Part shown: positions 26,833 through 34,927 of the stretch, one piece after another
Layout: every line of letters starts with the position of its first letter
How positions within the stretch are numbered: the stretch's first letter is position 1
Source of the DNA: Ochrobactrum chromiisoli
Lineage (GTDB): Bacteria; Pseudomonadota; Alphaproteobacteria; Rhizobiales; Rhizobiaceae
Reading direction: 5' to 3'
Assembly: GCF_026241335.1 (NCBI RefSeq)
Contig: NZ_JAPHAV010000002.1
Span: 62,001-126,000, forward strand
DNA: 64,000 bases
Position numbers and translations under genes: made by a program
Notes under the pieces: model-generated
Database searches by the model: none
The model's input: only the letters and a program-made list of their open reading frames with translations
Told to the model about the DNA's origin: nothing

Positions 26833-27603
26833 TTAATTAGCTTTGATGGTTTTGGCGCATTTCGCCAGAATGTCGAGATAGCCTTCCACGTTCCATGCCG
26901 AACGGCCAATGAACAGGCCATCGATATGCGGGCAGGCAATGAGTTCTTCGCAGTTGCCGGGATTGACCGAGCCGCCATAAAGGCAAGGAACACGACGGCC
27001 AAGGATACCTTCTGCAACCGCAATAATTTCCGCCTGGCGGGCATCGGCATAGTCTGCCGAGGCTGGAATGCCGTTTTCACCAATCGCCCATACGGGTTCG
27101 TAAGCGAACAGGATTTCAGCTTTCTTCTGTTCATCCGAAAGCTGAGAAAGTGCTCCGCGCACTTCTTCTGCCAGCACTTCCGCAGCGCGTTCGTTTTCTC
27201 GGTCTGCCAGCGTTTCCCCGATGCAGATCAGCGGGATCAAGCCATGACGAATAGCTGCTTCGACCTTGAGGCCAACGGTTTCGTTGGTTTCTCCAAAATG
27301 TTCGCGACGCTCTGAATGCCCCAGTTCAACGATGTCGAGGTTGCAATCTTTCAGCATCAGCGGCGAGATTTCACCGGTCCATGCGCCCTGATCAGCCCAG
27401 TGCATGTTCTGTGCGCCAACCTTGACGGAAGTGTCCGACAGGATTTCTTTTACTTCGCGAACATAGGTAAACGGTGGAATGACAAAGCGCTGAATGTCTG
27501 CCGAACGACCGCTGTCGGCGTCCTTCAATGCAGTCGCGAAAGCGCGCGCTTCCGCAAGCGTCTTGTTCATTTTCCAGCTCGTACCAACCCAGAATTTGGA
27601 CAT
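26833..27603 (-). CDS. eryH: EryH, tetrulose-4-phosphate isomerase (TpiA2)
   Basis: A 256-residue triosephosphate-isomerase fold protein. The catalytic lysine (TSWKMNK), histidine (ELGHSERR) and glutamate (AYEPVWAIG) of the family are all kept, and the phosphate loop YGGSVNPGN is present. It diverges from housekeeping TpiA, and in Brucella the homologue (TpiA2, renamed EryH) isomerises D-3-tetrulose 4-phosphate. The start is at [11 protein letters not shown]; the longer frame from 27639 overlaps eryR. Operon position: after eryR, before eryI. Confidence 0.9.
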   Translation of the reverse strand: MSKFWVGTSWKMNKTLAEARAFATALKDADSGRSADIQRFVIPPFTYVREVKEILSDTSVKVGAQNMHWADQGAWTGEISPLMLKDCNLDIVELGHSERREHFGETNETVGLKVEAAIRHGLIPLICIGETLADRENERAAEVLAEEVRGALSQLSDEQKKAEILFAYEPVWAIGENGIPASADYADARQAEIIAVAEGILGRRVPCLYGGSVNPGNCEELIACPHIDGLFIGRSAWNVEGYLDILAKCAKTIKAN

Positions 27604-27628
27604 GCTCGAATGCTCTTTCTTTTCGTGT

Positions 27629-28390
27629 TTATTCTGCAATTGTCAGTTTGATGCCTGCCGGCTCAAGTTCGGCTACAAGGGCATCGCCCGGAGATTTATC
27701 CGTAATGATCGCATCAAAATCGCCAAGATCAGCCATCACATGCAAGGCTGTGCGGCGGAACCGTTGATGATTGACCAGAAGGCACGTGCGGGTTGCCGAT
27801 GCGGTCATGGCGCGCTTGGTGCGGACGACATTTTCATCCATATGATAAACGAGGCGTCCATTGACCGCAGGCGCGGAAATAAAGGCAATGTCTGCGCTGA
27901 GTTTTGACAGGGCTTCCTCGGTCAACAGGCCAAAGAAGGCATTGAACTTTGCTGAAAATACGCCGCCGAGCGCGATCAGATTGATGCCGCCTTCACCCTT
28001 GAGGTTTTCGATGATGACTGCATTGTTTGTGATCACAGTCAGCGGGCGCTTCTCAATCAACATGCTGCCCAGAACCGCAGCGGTGGAACCGTCATTGATC
28101 ATCACGGTCATGCCGGGCTCGATCAGGTCAAGGGCTGCACGCCCCATCTCAATCTTTGCTTCATTGTCCTGCTGAACGCGAAAACGGAAATCGCTTTCAA
28201 ACTGAGAACCGGCATCCATCGTTGCGCCGCCACGCACTTTGCGCAGCACGCCTGATTCTTCAAGGGAATCCAGATCGCGATGGATGGTCATTTTGGACAC
28301 AGAAAAACGTTCGGCCAGATCGTCAAGATCGACTGCATGATTTTCAATCAGCAGATTGATGATCGCCTGTCTTCTGTCGTCGCGTTTCAA
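27629..28390 (-). CDS. eryR: EryR, DeoR-family regulator
   Basis: A 253-residue regulator with the DeoR helix-turn-helix (VDLDDLAERFSVSKMTIHRDLDSL, residues about 20-43) and a DeoRC sugar-phosphate sensor domain (GMTVMINDGSTAAVLGSML...ITNNAVII). Proteins of this family usually repress sugar operons and are released by a phosphorylated intermediate. Both possible starts are TTG (28390, chosen because the family begins KRDDRRQ, and 28429). It sits inside the ery operon between eryD and eryH, downstream of a 12-bp inverted repeat that may be its own operator. Confidence 0.85.
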   Translation of the reverse strand: MKRDDRRQAIINLLIENHAVDLDDLAERFSVSKMTIHRDLDSLEESGVLRKVRGGATMDAGSQFESDFRFRVQQDNEAKIEMGRAALDLIEPGMTVMINDGSTAAVLGSMLIEKRPLTVITNNAVIIENLKGEGGINLIALGGVFSAKFNAFFGLLTEEALSKLSADIAFISAPAVNGRLVYHMDENVVRTKRAMTASATRTCLLVNHQRFRRTALHVMADLGDFDAIITDKSPGDALVAELEPAGIKLTIAE

Positions 28391-28437
28391 GGTGTTTCCG
28401 ATCTCAAAACATGGTTGCTGATCGCGCAAACTTAAAA

Positions 28438-28478
28438 CACAAAATCACAAACCAATCTATATAAAATGTGATTTTGTG
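28438..28478. promoter_or_regulatory. 12-bp inverted repeat upstream of eryR
   Basis: CACAAAATCACA (28438-28449) and TGTGATTTTGTG (28467-28478) are exact reverse complements with a 17-base AT-rich spacer. They lie in the only sizeable gap within the ery operon, between eryD and eryR. The form suits a DeoR-family operator for an internal promoter of eryR-eryH-eryI; a processing hairpin is the alternative. Confidence 0.6.
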
Positions 28479-28501
28479 ATATTTTGTCGATCAGTTTGTG
28501 T

Positions 28502-29437
28502 TTACTGCACAAGCACTCTTGCAGTGCGCTCATCGGTGATCAAACCATAAAGGCGTCCACTTTTGAGCACAGCGCGAATAGCTTGGGCTTTTGAAAGACC
28601 ACCCGCCAGACCAATGATGCGGCTCATATCTGCATTTTCAACCGATGCTGCAATGGTGCGGGCTGTCAGGCCTGTTTCGAGCCGCGTACCGTTTGCATCG
28701 AAGAAATGACCCAGCATTTCGCCGATGCCTCCACGACTTGCGATCTCTTCCATTTCAGAAAGTTCGATCACGCCTGATGTGACAAGCTGCGCATGGGCAT
28801 CAACTGTACCCAGACCAACGATTTTCAACTCGGCACGGCAGCCCATTTCGAAAACTGTCGTTACACCCTTTTGTGCCAACAGAACCTCGCGGTCTTCTGC
28901 GGTATTTGCAAAAAATGGCACGGGCATCACATAGGCTGGTCTGCCGGTCTTCTCGGCGATGCGATGCATCACATCATGCGGATTGGCAGCAAAGTTTCGT
29001 GTCAGGCCGCCAAGCAGCGAGACAAACTGTACCTCTTTTGCCGCCACGCGTGGCATGTGATTGACCGCTGCCGAAAGCGTGCGACCATGGCCAAGGCCGA
29101 TCACTTCATGGTCGCCAAATTCGATCTCTCTGCGCAGAAATTCTGCTCCGGCATTACCCAGCGACACGAGCGGTAAGGCTTCCTCGCCCAGATCAGGGGT
29201 AACTTCACAATATTCGAGATTAAAACGCTCAGCGAGACGATTTTCGAGATCGATACATTCCGTAATGTCGCCGTCGATTGTCACTTTCACGGCACCATCG
29301 GCAACAGCTTTGGCGATCAATCGATGCGCTTTCACAGAGGGAAGTCCAAGCCGTTTTGCGACGGCTGACTGGGTCATCCCCCCGATAAAATGGAGCCAGG
29401 CGGCACGAAGGGCTAAGGAATCCTCTGCATCTGCCAT
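28502..29437 (-). CDS. eryD: EryD, SorC-family repressor of the erythritol operon
   Basis: A 311-residue sugar-binding transcriptional regulator. The helix-turn-helix is GMTQSAVAKRLGLPSVKAHRLI near residues 20-41 and the rest is the SorC effector domain (VIGLGHGRTLSAAVNHM, GLTRNFAANPHDVMHRIAEKTG). In Brucella EryD represses the ery operon until erythritol is present. It is the fourth gene of the operon, 43 bases after eryC. Palindromes in front of eryA, and one before the apiose dehydrogenase, are candidate sites for it. Confidence 0.9.
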   Translation of the reverse strand: MADAEDSLALRAAWLHFIGGMTQSAVAKRLGLPSVKAHRLIAKAVADGAVKVTIDGDITECIDLENRLAERFNLEYCEVTPDLGEEALPLVSLGNAGAEFLRREIEFGDHEVIGLGHGRTLSAAVNHMPRVAAKEVQFVSLLGGLTRNFAANPHDVMHRIAEKTGRPAYVMPVPFFANTAEDREVLLAQKGVTTVFEMGCRAELKIVGLGTVDAHAQLVTSGVIELSEMEEIASRGGIGEMLGHFFDANGTRLETGLTARTIAASVENADMSRIIGLAGGLSKAQAIRAVLKSGRLYGLITDERTARVLVQ

Positions 29438-29480
29438 TTTTCTGCTGCCTGCTCCCCGATTCTTTATTGTTTTCTTATAG

Positions 29481-30413
29481 TTATATTTTCAAATCTCCCG
29501 CGCCAGTGTCAATGTGCGGTGCCCAGAAGGCCACACTTTCCGCGATCTGCGGGATGACTTCACGGTCGTTTGGTTCACGTTCCTTAAACGATAGCTCAAG
29601 GCAGATTTCATTGTCCACAGCACCGCCTTCGGCAAAGGCCTTAAGCAGCGGTTCCGGCTGGATACGGCCTTTGGCATTGAAAGCCGCTGTGAATGGACGG
29701 TGACCGCCCTTATCCATCAGGCTTTGCTTGATATGGATGATCGGCGAGATTTTTGGAACCGCACGCGCCCATGCATAAGGGTCGAAATCATCAGGATTTG
29801 AGGAGGTTACATCGCCATGATCAATGTCGGCCATCATCCACATCGGGATGGCCATGTCTGCTGCGGTCAGCCGATCCTGAAGCTTGATGCTCTCAGCGAT
29901 TGTTTCACCAAACTCACGGCCGATGCTCATCGGTTCCCAGAAAACATAGTCAAGACCAGCACGGCTCGCATGTTCAGCAACTTCTGCCCAACAGTCGATC
30001 GCGATCTTGATCAGCTCTTCGCGGCGTTCAGGATTATCAAAATCCTTGTAAGTGAAAATCGCAAATTGCGTGCCGACCGATTTGCCGCCAAGATCGCCGA
30101 TAATATCGGCAAATGTCTTGAACCAGTCGACATAATAGCGACGAACATCTGCGTCGGGGTGGCCGAAATGATTGAGGCGTCCATAAGGGCCGGTCATGCC
30201 GGAAGTGACGCGGACACCGGTGCGCTGCAAGGCTTTGTCCATATCGCGGGTGAGGCGACGAATGGTCGGAGCCTGCCAGCTCGGATTGATGAACTCATGC
30301 GTAAGCTGAAGATCGCGCAGACGCAGGTCGCGCGCAACAGTTTCGATCAGATCATCCGGCTCAGCAAAGCGGTTCACAAGCGGATTGGTATTGAGCGAAA
30401 GCGTAAGGGCCAT
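29481..30413 (-). CDS. eryC: EryC, tetrulose-4-phosphate racemase
   Basis: A 310-residue protein of the xylose-isomerase-like TIM barrel superfamily. Metal-site positions are suggested by YVFWEPMSIGREFGE (Glu), WMMADIDHGD (Asp-His-Gly-Asp) and IIHIKQS. Brucella EryC, once thought a dehydrogenase, interconverts the L and D forms of 3-tetrulose 4-phosphate (erythrulose phosphate). It starts 8 bases after the eryB stop; the longer frame from 30614 overlaps eryB. Its substrate is also the predicted product of the apiose route in this window. Confidence 0.92.
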   Translation of the reverse strand: MALTLSLNTNPLVNRFAEPDDLIETVARDLRLRDLQLTHEFINPSWQAPTIRRLTRDMDKALQRTGVRVTSGMTGPYGRLNHFGHPDADVRRYYVDWFKTFADIIGDLGGKSVGTQFAIFTYKDFDNPERREELIKIAIDCWAEVAEHASRAGLDYVFWEPMSIGREFGETIAESIKLQDRLTAADMAIPMWMMADIDHGDVTSSNPDDFDPYAWARAVPKISPIIHIKQSLMDKGGHRPFTAAFNAKGRIQPEPLLKAFAEGGAVDNEICLELSFKEREPNDREVIPQIAESVAFWAPHIDTGAGDLKI

Positions 30414-30420
30414 GGTGTCC

Positions 30421-31929
30421 TCAGGCGGAAATTTTAGCGTTGTCGAACCATGCAATGAAAGCAGAGCGCTCGGCTTCACTGAGTTGCAGGTAGTGCTTGG
30501 TGCGGCGATAGAGAATGTCGTTTGCCGTTTTCGCCCATTCTTTCGCAACCAGATAACGGACTTCGGCTTCGTAAAGATTGCCACCAAAGTGCTGACCAAG
30601 GCCAGCAAGATCACTTACACCCGCGACGATGTCCTTGGTGCGGGCACCATAGAGGCGTCCATAATGTTGCACCAGTTTGCGCGGCATCCATGGGTAGCTG
30701 TCGCGCAGGCTGTTTGCGAAGGTTTCATAATCCGCATTCGGGATTTCGCCGCCCGGCAATGGTGCATCATGTGTCCAGTCACCGCCCATTTTCGGGAAAA
30801 TGTGCTTCAAGCGATGCATACCGCGCTCTGCAAGCTCACGGAATGTGGTGATCTTGCCGCCAAAGACGTTCAGCAGAGGTGCGTCGTTGGTCTCATCCAG
30901 ATCGAAAACATAGTCGCGCGTGACGGCCGATGGGTTACCCTTACCATCGTCAAACAGCGGACGCACGCCGGAGAAGCTATGAAGTACGTCTTCACGATGC
31001 AGCTTTTCCTTGAAATAGCGGTTGACCGCCGTGATCAGGTAATCAATCTCTTTCTCATCCGCGCTCACATCTTCGGCGCGGCCTTCATAAGCGATATCGG
31101 TGGTACCGATCAGCGCCTTGTCGCCTTCATATGGGTTGATGAAGATCACGCGCTTGTCGTGATTCTGCACGAGATAGGCATTCGCACCGGACCAGAATTT
31201 CGGCACGATAATGTGGCTACCCTTGACCAGACGCACATTGCGCGAAGAATTTGAACCGGCAACATTGGTGATGACGTCTGTCACCCATGGGCCTGCGCAA
31301 TTGACGACGCAGCGCGCGCGGAAGCTGCGCACTTCGCCCGTATCGCGATTCTTTGTTTCAACGATCCAGCCGCCTTTTTCGCGACGCGCCGAGGTGACTG
31401 GTGTGCGGGTTAGAATGGTCGCGCCTTTTTCAGCAGCGCCCAGAGCATTGAGAACAACGAGACGGGCATCATCTACCCAGCAATCGGAATACTCGAAGCC
31501 CTTGGTATATTGATCGAGAATCGGCGTGCCTTCCGGGTCGCGCTTGAGATCAAGCGTGCGGGTTCCGGGCAGCTTCTTGCGACCGCCGAGATGATCGTAG
31601 AGAAACAGGCCGAGACGCACCAGCCATGCCGGACGATCCTGCGGGCTGTGTGGCAGAACAAAGCGCATCGGCCAGATGATATGCGGTGCGGCGTTCAACA
31701 AAACTTCGCGCTCGATCAGCGCTTCGCGAACCAGACGGAATTCGTAATATTCGAGGTAACGCAGACCACCATGCACCAGCTTGCCAGAGCGTGACGAAGT
31801 GCCTTCGGCAAGATCGTCTTTTTCCGCAAGCACAACCTTGAGGCCGCGCCCGGCTGCATCGCGAGCTACGCCCGCGCCGTTGATACCGCCACCAATCACA
31901 AACAGATCGTAGGTTTCCGGTTCAGCCAT
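30421..31929 (-). CDS. eryB: EryB, erythritol-4-phosphate dehydrogenase
   Basis: A 502-residue FAD enzyme of the glycerol-3-phosphate dehydrogenase (GlpD) family. The FAD site is FVIGGGINGAGVARDAAGRGL and the GlpD signature SGKLVHGGLRYLEYYEFRLVREAL follows near residue 50; GGKITTFRELAERG lies near 355. It oxidises L-erythritol 4-phosphate to L-3-tetrulose 4-phosphate at the membrane surface, passing electrons to quinone. The start was set at MAEPETYD, after GGAGCATGAG... ; a longer frame has no support. Between eryA (63 bases) and eryC (8 bases). Confidence 0.93.
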   Translation of the reverse strand: MAEPETYDLFVIGGGINGAGVARDAAGRGLKVVLAEKDDLAEGTSSRSGKLVHGGLRYLEYYEFRLVREALIEREVLLNAAPHIIWPMRFVLPHSPQDRPAWLVRLGLFLYDHLGGRKKLPGTRTLDLKRDPEGTPILDQYTKGFEYSDCWVDDARLVVLNALGAAEKGATILTRTPVTSARREKGGWIVETKNRDTGEVRSFRARCVVNCAGPWVTDVITNVAGSNSSRNVRLVKGSHIIVPKFWSGANAYLVQNHDKRVIFINPYEGDKALIGTTDIAYEGRAEDVSADEKEIDYLITAVNRYFKEKLHREDVLHSFSGVRPLFDDGKGNPSAVTRDYVFDLDETNDAPLLNVFGGKITTFRELAERGMHRLKHIFPKMGGDWTHDAPLPGGEIPNADYETFANSLRDSYPWMPRKLVQHYGRLYGARTKDIVAGVSDLAGLGQHFGGNLYEAEVRYLVAKEWAKTANDILYRRTKHYLQLSEAERSAFIAWFDNAKISA

Positions 31930-31992
31930 CTCATGCTCCTTCGGATGCCGGCACTCCGGCAAAATAAACTATTATTTCAACCGATTGGCGGA

Positions 31993-33546
31993 TTACCGAT
32001 CGGCTGCAAGCTTGTCCCAGATGGGTGTCAGAGCCAATCTTGCATCTTTGTAGGCGTCGAAAAGTTCTTCATAGCGTGTCGCCTGCGTTGCATCCGGCGC
32101 TTCGCTTGCTCCGAGCAGAGGCGCAACCCATTCGTTAATGCAGTCGTCCATGCTCTGATAAGCGCCGATTGCCACCGCAGCCATCATTGCTGCACCGGCA
32201 GCACCTGCTTCTTCACGCGATGAAACCCGTACAGGGGCGTTGACTGCTGCAGATAAGGTGCTGCGCAGGGCACGCGAGCGTGCAGCGCCACCCGTCAGGC
32301 GTAATTCGGCAGGCATATCACCCATCGCAGCATAGCAATCGCGTGTTGCCATGCCGAGACCTTCGACCACTGAACGAACCAGCTCAGGAAAGCGGTCGCG
32401 GCTCGAAAGGCCGATAAAGCCTGCGCGCGCAAAGGCATTGACGAAAGGACCGCGTTCTCCGGCTTCGGAGATATAGGGATGGTAAAGCAGCGCGCCGGGG
32501 CGGCTGGCATTGAACCAGTCATCGAGGCGAGGGATGAGATCGTTCAGCGAGACTTTTTGGTCTGCCGTTGACATAAGATCGGCTGCGATCTGCAAAATCC
32601 AGTCGATATTGATCGTCGCGCCCATATTGGTCTGAACCTGCGTGACGATGCCCGGAACAGGCAGAGCAATAACATAGCCCGTTCCTTCCGCATTCAGATG
32701 AATGTCGGAGACGGGTTTTGCGCGCATATGCACGCCTGTTGAGCCTATGGTCGAGCAGCCTGCATCTGCTGTGCCGCAATAGACGCCCGCGCCAAGCGCG
32801 GTCATCACCATGTCGACATAACCAAGGCTCACCGGCGTTCCGGCCAACAGACCTGTTGCAGCTGCCGCTTGGGGGGAAAGCGGATGCTGCGTCAGAGTGC
32901 CATCCACGATTTCGGGTAGCAGGCTGCGGCGCTTAATGAGGCCGAGCGCTTCAATAACCACATCGTCATACTGGCGATTGCGGAAATTGCCGAAGGTGAA
33001 ACTGGCTTCCGAGGGGTCTGTGGCACGGACGCCGGTGAGGTTGAGGTAAAGCCAATCCTTGCAGTGCAGGGCGACTTCTGCATTATCGAGCAGTTCCGGT
33101 GCGAAACTGTCCATATGCGCCATTTGTGTGCCTTGCTGGCAGGTGTTAAGGCCTGTGCCGGTCGCTTCAAAGCGCGCGCGGTTCATCGGTCCTGCTGCAA
33201 GTCTGGTAACAGTGTTTGCTGCGCGGGCATCGAGCCAGATCCAGGCGTCGCCAACCGGCTTGTTATCGCGTCCCACAAGCCATGTGCCGTCGCCTTGACC
33301 TGTAACGGAGATCGCGGCGGTGCGTTCACTCAAATTTGGAATTTTATCGGCAAGGCCGCGCAAAGCCTTGGCACAATCTTCCCATGTCTGGGAAAGAGAT
33401 TGCGTAACGGCACCGTGCTCACCGGTTTCGTATTTGTTGCGGACAGCCGCCGAATCGAGTTGACGACCATTCAGGTCGAATGCCACAGCCTTGACGACGG
33501 ATGTGCCCGCGTCGATGCCGATGATTATATCACCTTTACCACGCAT
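31993..33546 (-). CDS. eryA: EryA, erythritol kinase
   Basis: A 517-residue FGGY-family kinase that phosphorylates erythritol to L-erythritol 4-phosphate. The N-terminal phosphate loop is IIIGIDAGTSVVKAVAFDL, and the C-terminal ATP domain has LRLTGGAARSRALRSTLSAAVNAPVRV. Length matches Brucella EryA. The chosen ATG has no good ribosome site. An in-frame TTG at 33567 follows AAGGACC, and a ten-codon mini-ORF with an excellent ribosome site ends only seven bases before the ATG, so translation may be coupled to it. First gene of the operon. Confidence 0.93.
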   Translation of the reverse strand: MRGKGDIIIGIDAGTSVVKAVAFDLNGRQLDSAAVRNKYETGEHGAVTQSLSQTWEDCAKALRGLADKIPNLSERTAAISVTGQGDGTWLVGRDNKPVGDAWIWLDARAANTVTRLAAGPMNRARFEATGTGLNTCQQGTQMAHMDSFAPELLDNAEVALHCKDWLYLNLTGVRATDPSEASFTFGNFRNRQYDDVVIEALGLIKRRSLLPEIVDGTLTQHPLSPQAAAATGLLAGTPVSLGYVDMVMTALGAGVYCGTADAGCSTIGSTGVHMRAKPVSDIHLNAEGTGYVIALPVPGIVTQVQTNMGATINIDWILQIAADLMSTADQKVSLNDLIPRLDDWFNASRPGALLYHPYISEAGERGPFVNAFARAGFIGLSSRDRFPELVRSVVEGLGMATRDCYAAMGDMPAELRLTGGAARSRALRSTLSAAVNAPVRVSSREEAGAAGAAMMAAVAIGAYQSMDDCINEWVAPLLGASEAPDATQATRYEELFDAYKDARLALTPIWDKLAADR

Positions 33547-33553
33547 GACTGAA

Positions 33554-33586
33554 TTACGCTTTCCCAATCAGGTCCTTTGCGGACAT
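33554..33586 (-). CDS. putative leader peptide before eryA
   Basis: GGGAGGAAATCCAA places a textbook ribosome site eight bases before an ATG that opens MSAKDLIGKA and stops. Its TAA is seven bases before the eryA ATG and in another frame. Too short for any family. Either it is a real leader that couples translation into eryA, or it marks an ancestral eryA start disrupted by a frameshift. A 17-bp palindrome sits directly upstream of its ribosome site. Confidence 0.5.
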   Translation of the reverse strand: MSAKDLIGKA

Positions 33587-33600
33587 TTGGATTTCCTCCC

Positions 33601-33617
33601 GCGACAAAATTTGTCGC
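33601..33617. promoter_or_regulatory. palindrome 1 upstream of eryA, candidate EryD operator
   Basis: GCGACAAAATTTGTCGC has perfect 8-bp arms around one central base. It lies just upstream of the leader ribosome site. The core CAAAATTTG is shared with the palindromes at 33736 and 45969. Confidence 0.65.
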
Positions 33618-33735
33618 TCGCGGCCCATGATTTTTATGAAAATAGGCCTTCGCTCATGATTGAGATAACATAACGGCATCGGTCTGTCTGTAAAATTTTT
33701 GTGCACAAGCATTTTTTTTCACCAAATGGTGATGA

Positions 33736-33750
33736 CGGCAAAATTTGCCG
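33736..33750. promoter_or_regulatory. palindrome 2 upstream of eryA, candidate EryD operator
   Basis: CGGCAAAATTTGCCG has perfect 7-bp arms around one central base, 135 bp from palindrome 1 (centre to centre about 134 bp). Two similar sites this far apart would permit looping by a tetrameric SorC-type repressor; inferred. Confidence 0.65.
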
Positions 33751-34273
33751 GTTTGGCAGAGGGGTTTCCCGCACGGTGCTTAATAAGGAGAGATGGTATT
33801 TTACCCAATTAGTTTGTTGTTTTTATTAGTAATTTTATAAGAATGACGTATGTGTTGTCAATGTCTTTATCCTTGTTGAGGTTGCTTGAGAATGGTGCTA
33901 CAGGACGCGAATTGTGCTGGAGTTCTGTGAGTTTTTGGCGCAGGATTGTGCGAAATTCGGGATGTTTTGAAAAGACGCGATTGACAGATATGGGTCTTTA
34001 TAACATGATTATTGGAGTTGATAACATGCTGCTATCATAGAACATGACGGCGGCATATTTGTTTCCAGGCCACGCGGAGGGGCGGTGCCGGCGACATGCG
34101 GAGGATTTAATGTTTAAGATTTCTGCCCCTGTTTGCCCCGCTCTTTTGGCTCCCTCTCATGTGTGGGAGCAAGGGTAGTGCAGCATGGACGCACTCTCCT
34201 GGCTGTGTAAGTTCAGCCGCATCATCCGTTTCACCAACGACAATCCGGCATAATTTGCTGAAGGCGTTTGATA

Positions 34274-34927
34274 ATGAGTACACAAGCTAATCAAGTTTCA
34301 CAGAAACCCGCCAAAATGAACCGCGCAACCCTTTGGAGTGTGGTTGCTGCGGTTGTGGTTATCGGTGCAATTGGTTTTGATACGAAAGTTGTGAAGATCG
34401 GATCTGATGCCGATGTCCGTCAGCAGGTTTTCTCACCTGAAGCTTATGGCGCGTCGGAATTTCCGAAGGTCAAGGCAAGCGTTGTAGAACGTGCAGTTGA
34501 TGCTGTCGAAGTTGGTGCTGCCCTTGTTGCTGACAAGGTTGCGGCTGGCAAGAAATACGGTGTTGGCAGCGTGAACCCGGTTATCCCGGTCAAGTTCACG
34601 GGCACAGTCGAAGAGCGCAAGTCGAACTTTAACGTCATCAAGGTTGATGGTTTCCCCGAAGGCATGGCAATTCGTGTTCAGACCGGTCCGGCTGTCAACG
34701 GCACCGATCTGCGAGATGCAACCGGCACAATCGAATTCGGTCAGTTTAAGAACCAGATTGAGTTCCAGAATGCCGGTTCCGCGCTCAACAATGAGATGAA
34801 GAAGCAGGTTCTCGAAGGCGTTGATGTTGACAATCTCGTCGGCAAGACGGTTTCGGTCACGGGCGTTTTCAAGCTTGTCAACCCGAAGAACTGGCTGGTT
34901 ACGCCAGTGGAATTGCAAGTAAAATGA
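34274..34927 (+). CDS. DUF2291-family protein of the sugar ABC operon (EryE-like)
   Basis: A 217-residue protein with one N-terminal membrane segment (LWSVVAAVVVIGAIGFDTKVV) followed by a periplasmic domain. It matches the DUF2291 family, whose genes nearly always sit next to ribose-type ABC transporters, including the Brucella erythritol transporter genes (eryE). FTGTVEERKSNFNVIKVDGFPEGMAIRVQTGPAVNGTDLRDATG is the conserved core. Its stop overlaps the ATPase start (ATGA). Function is unknown; a role in transporter assembly or ligand delivery is a guess. It starts with ATG, three codons after a TTG. Confidence 0.85.
   Translation: MSTQANQVSQKPAKMNRATLWSVVAAVVVIGAIGFDTKVVKIGSDADVRQQVFSPEAYGASEFPKVKASVVERAVDAVEVGAALVADKVAAGKKYGVGSVNPVIPVKFTGTVEERKSNFNVIKVDGFPEGMAIRVQTGPAVNGTDLRDATGTIEFGQFKNQIEFQNAGSALNNEMKKQVLEGVDVDNLVGKTVSVTGVFKLVNPKNWLVTPVELQVK

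Larger units (their letters stand above)
33587..34273. other. divergent control region, ery operon and sugar transporter
   Basis: No protein gene supported; the 65-codon frame at 33843 lacks family features. Besides the two palindromes, the right half has TTGACA at 33981 and two ATAACATG repeats (34000-34007 and 34021-34028) spaced 21 bp, about two helical turns, which may be an activator or repressor site for the transporter operon. A long untranslated leader (about 240 bases) would then precede the transporter genes; I see no known riboswitch in it. Confidence 0.55.

Noticed and set aside
33843-34040. 65-codon plus-strand frame in the eryA/transporter spacer
   Set aside because: No ribosome site and overlaps regulatory repeats; low-complexity product.
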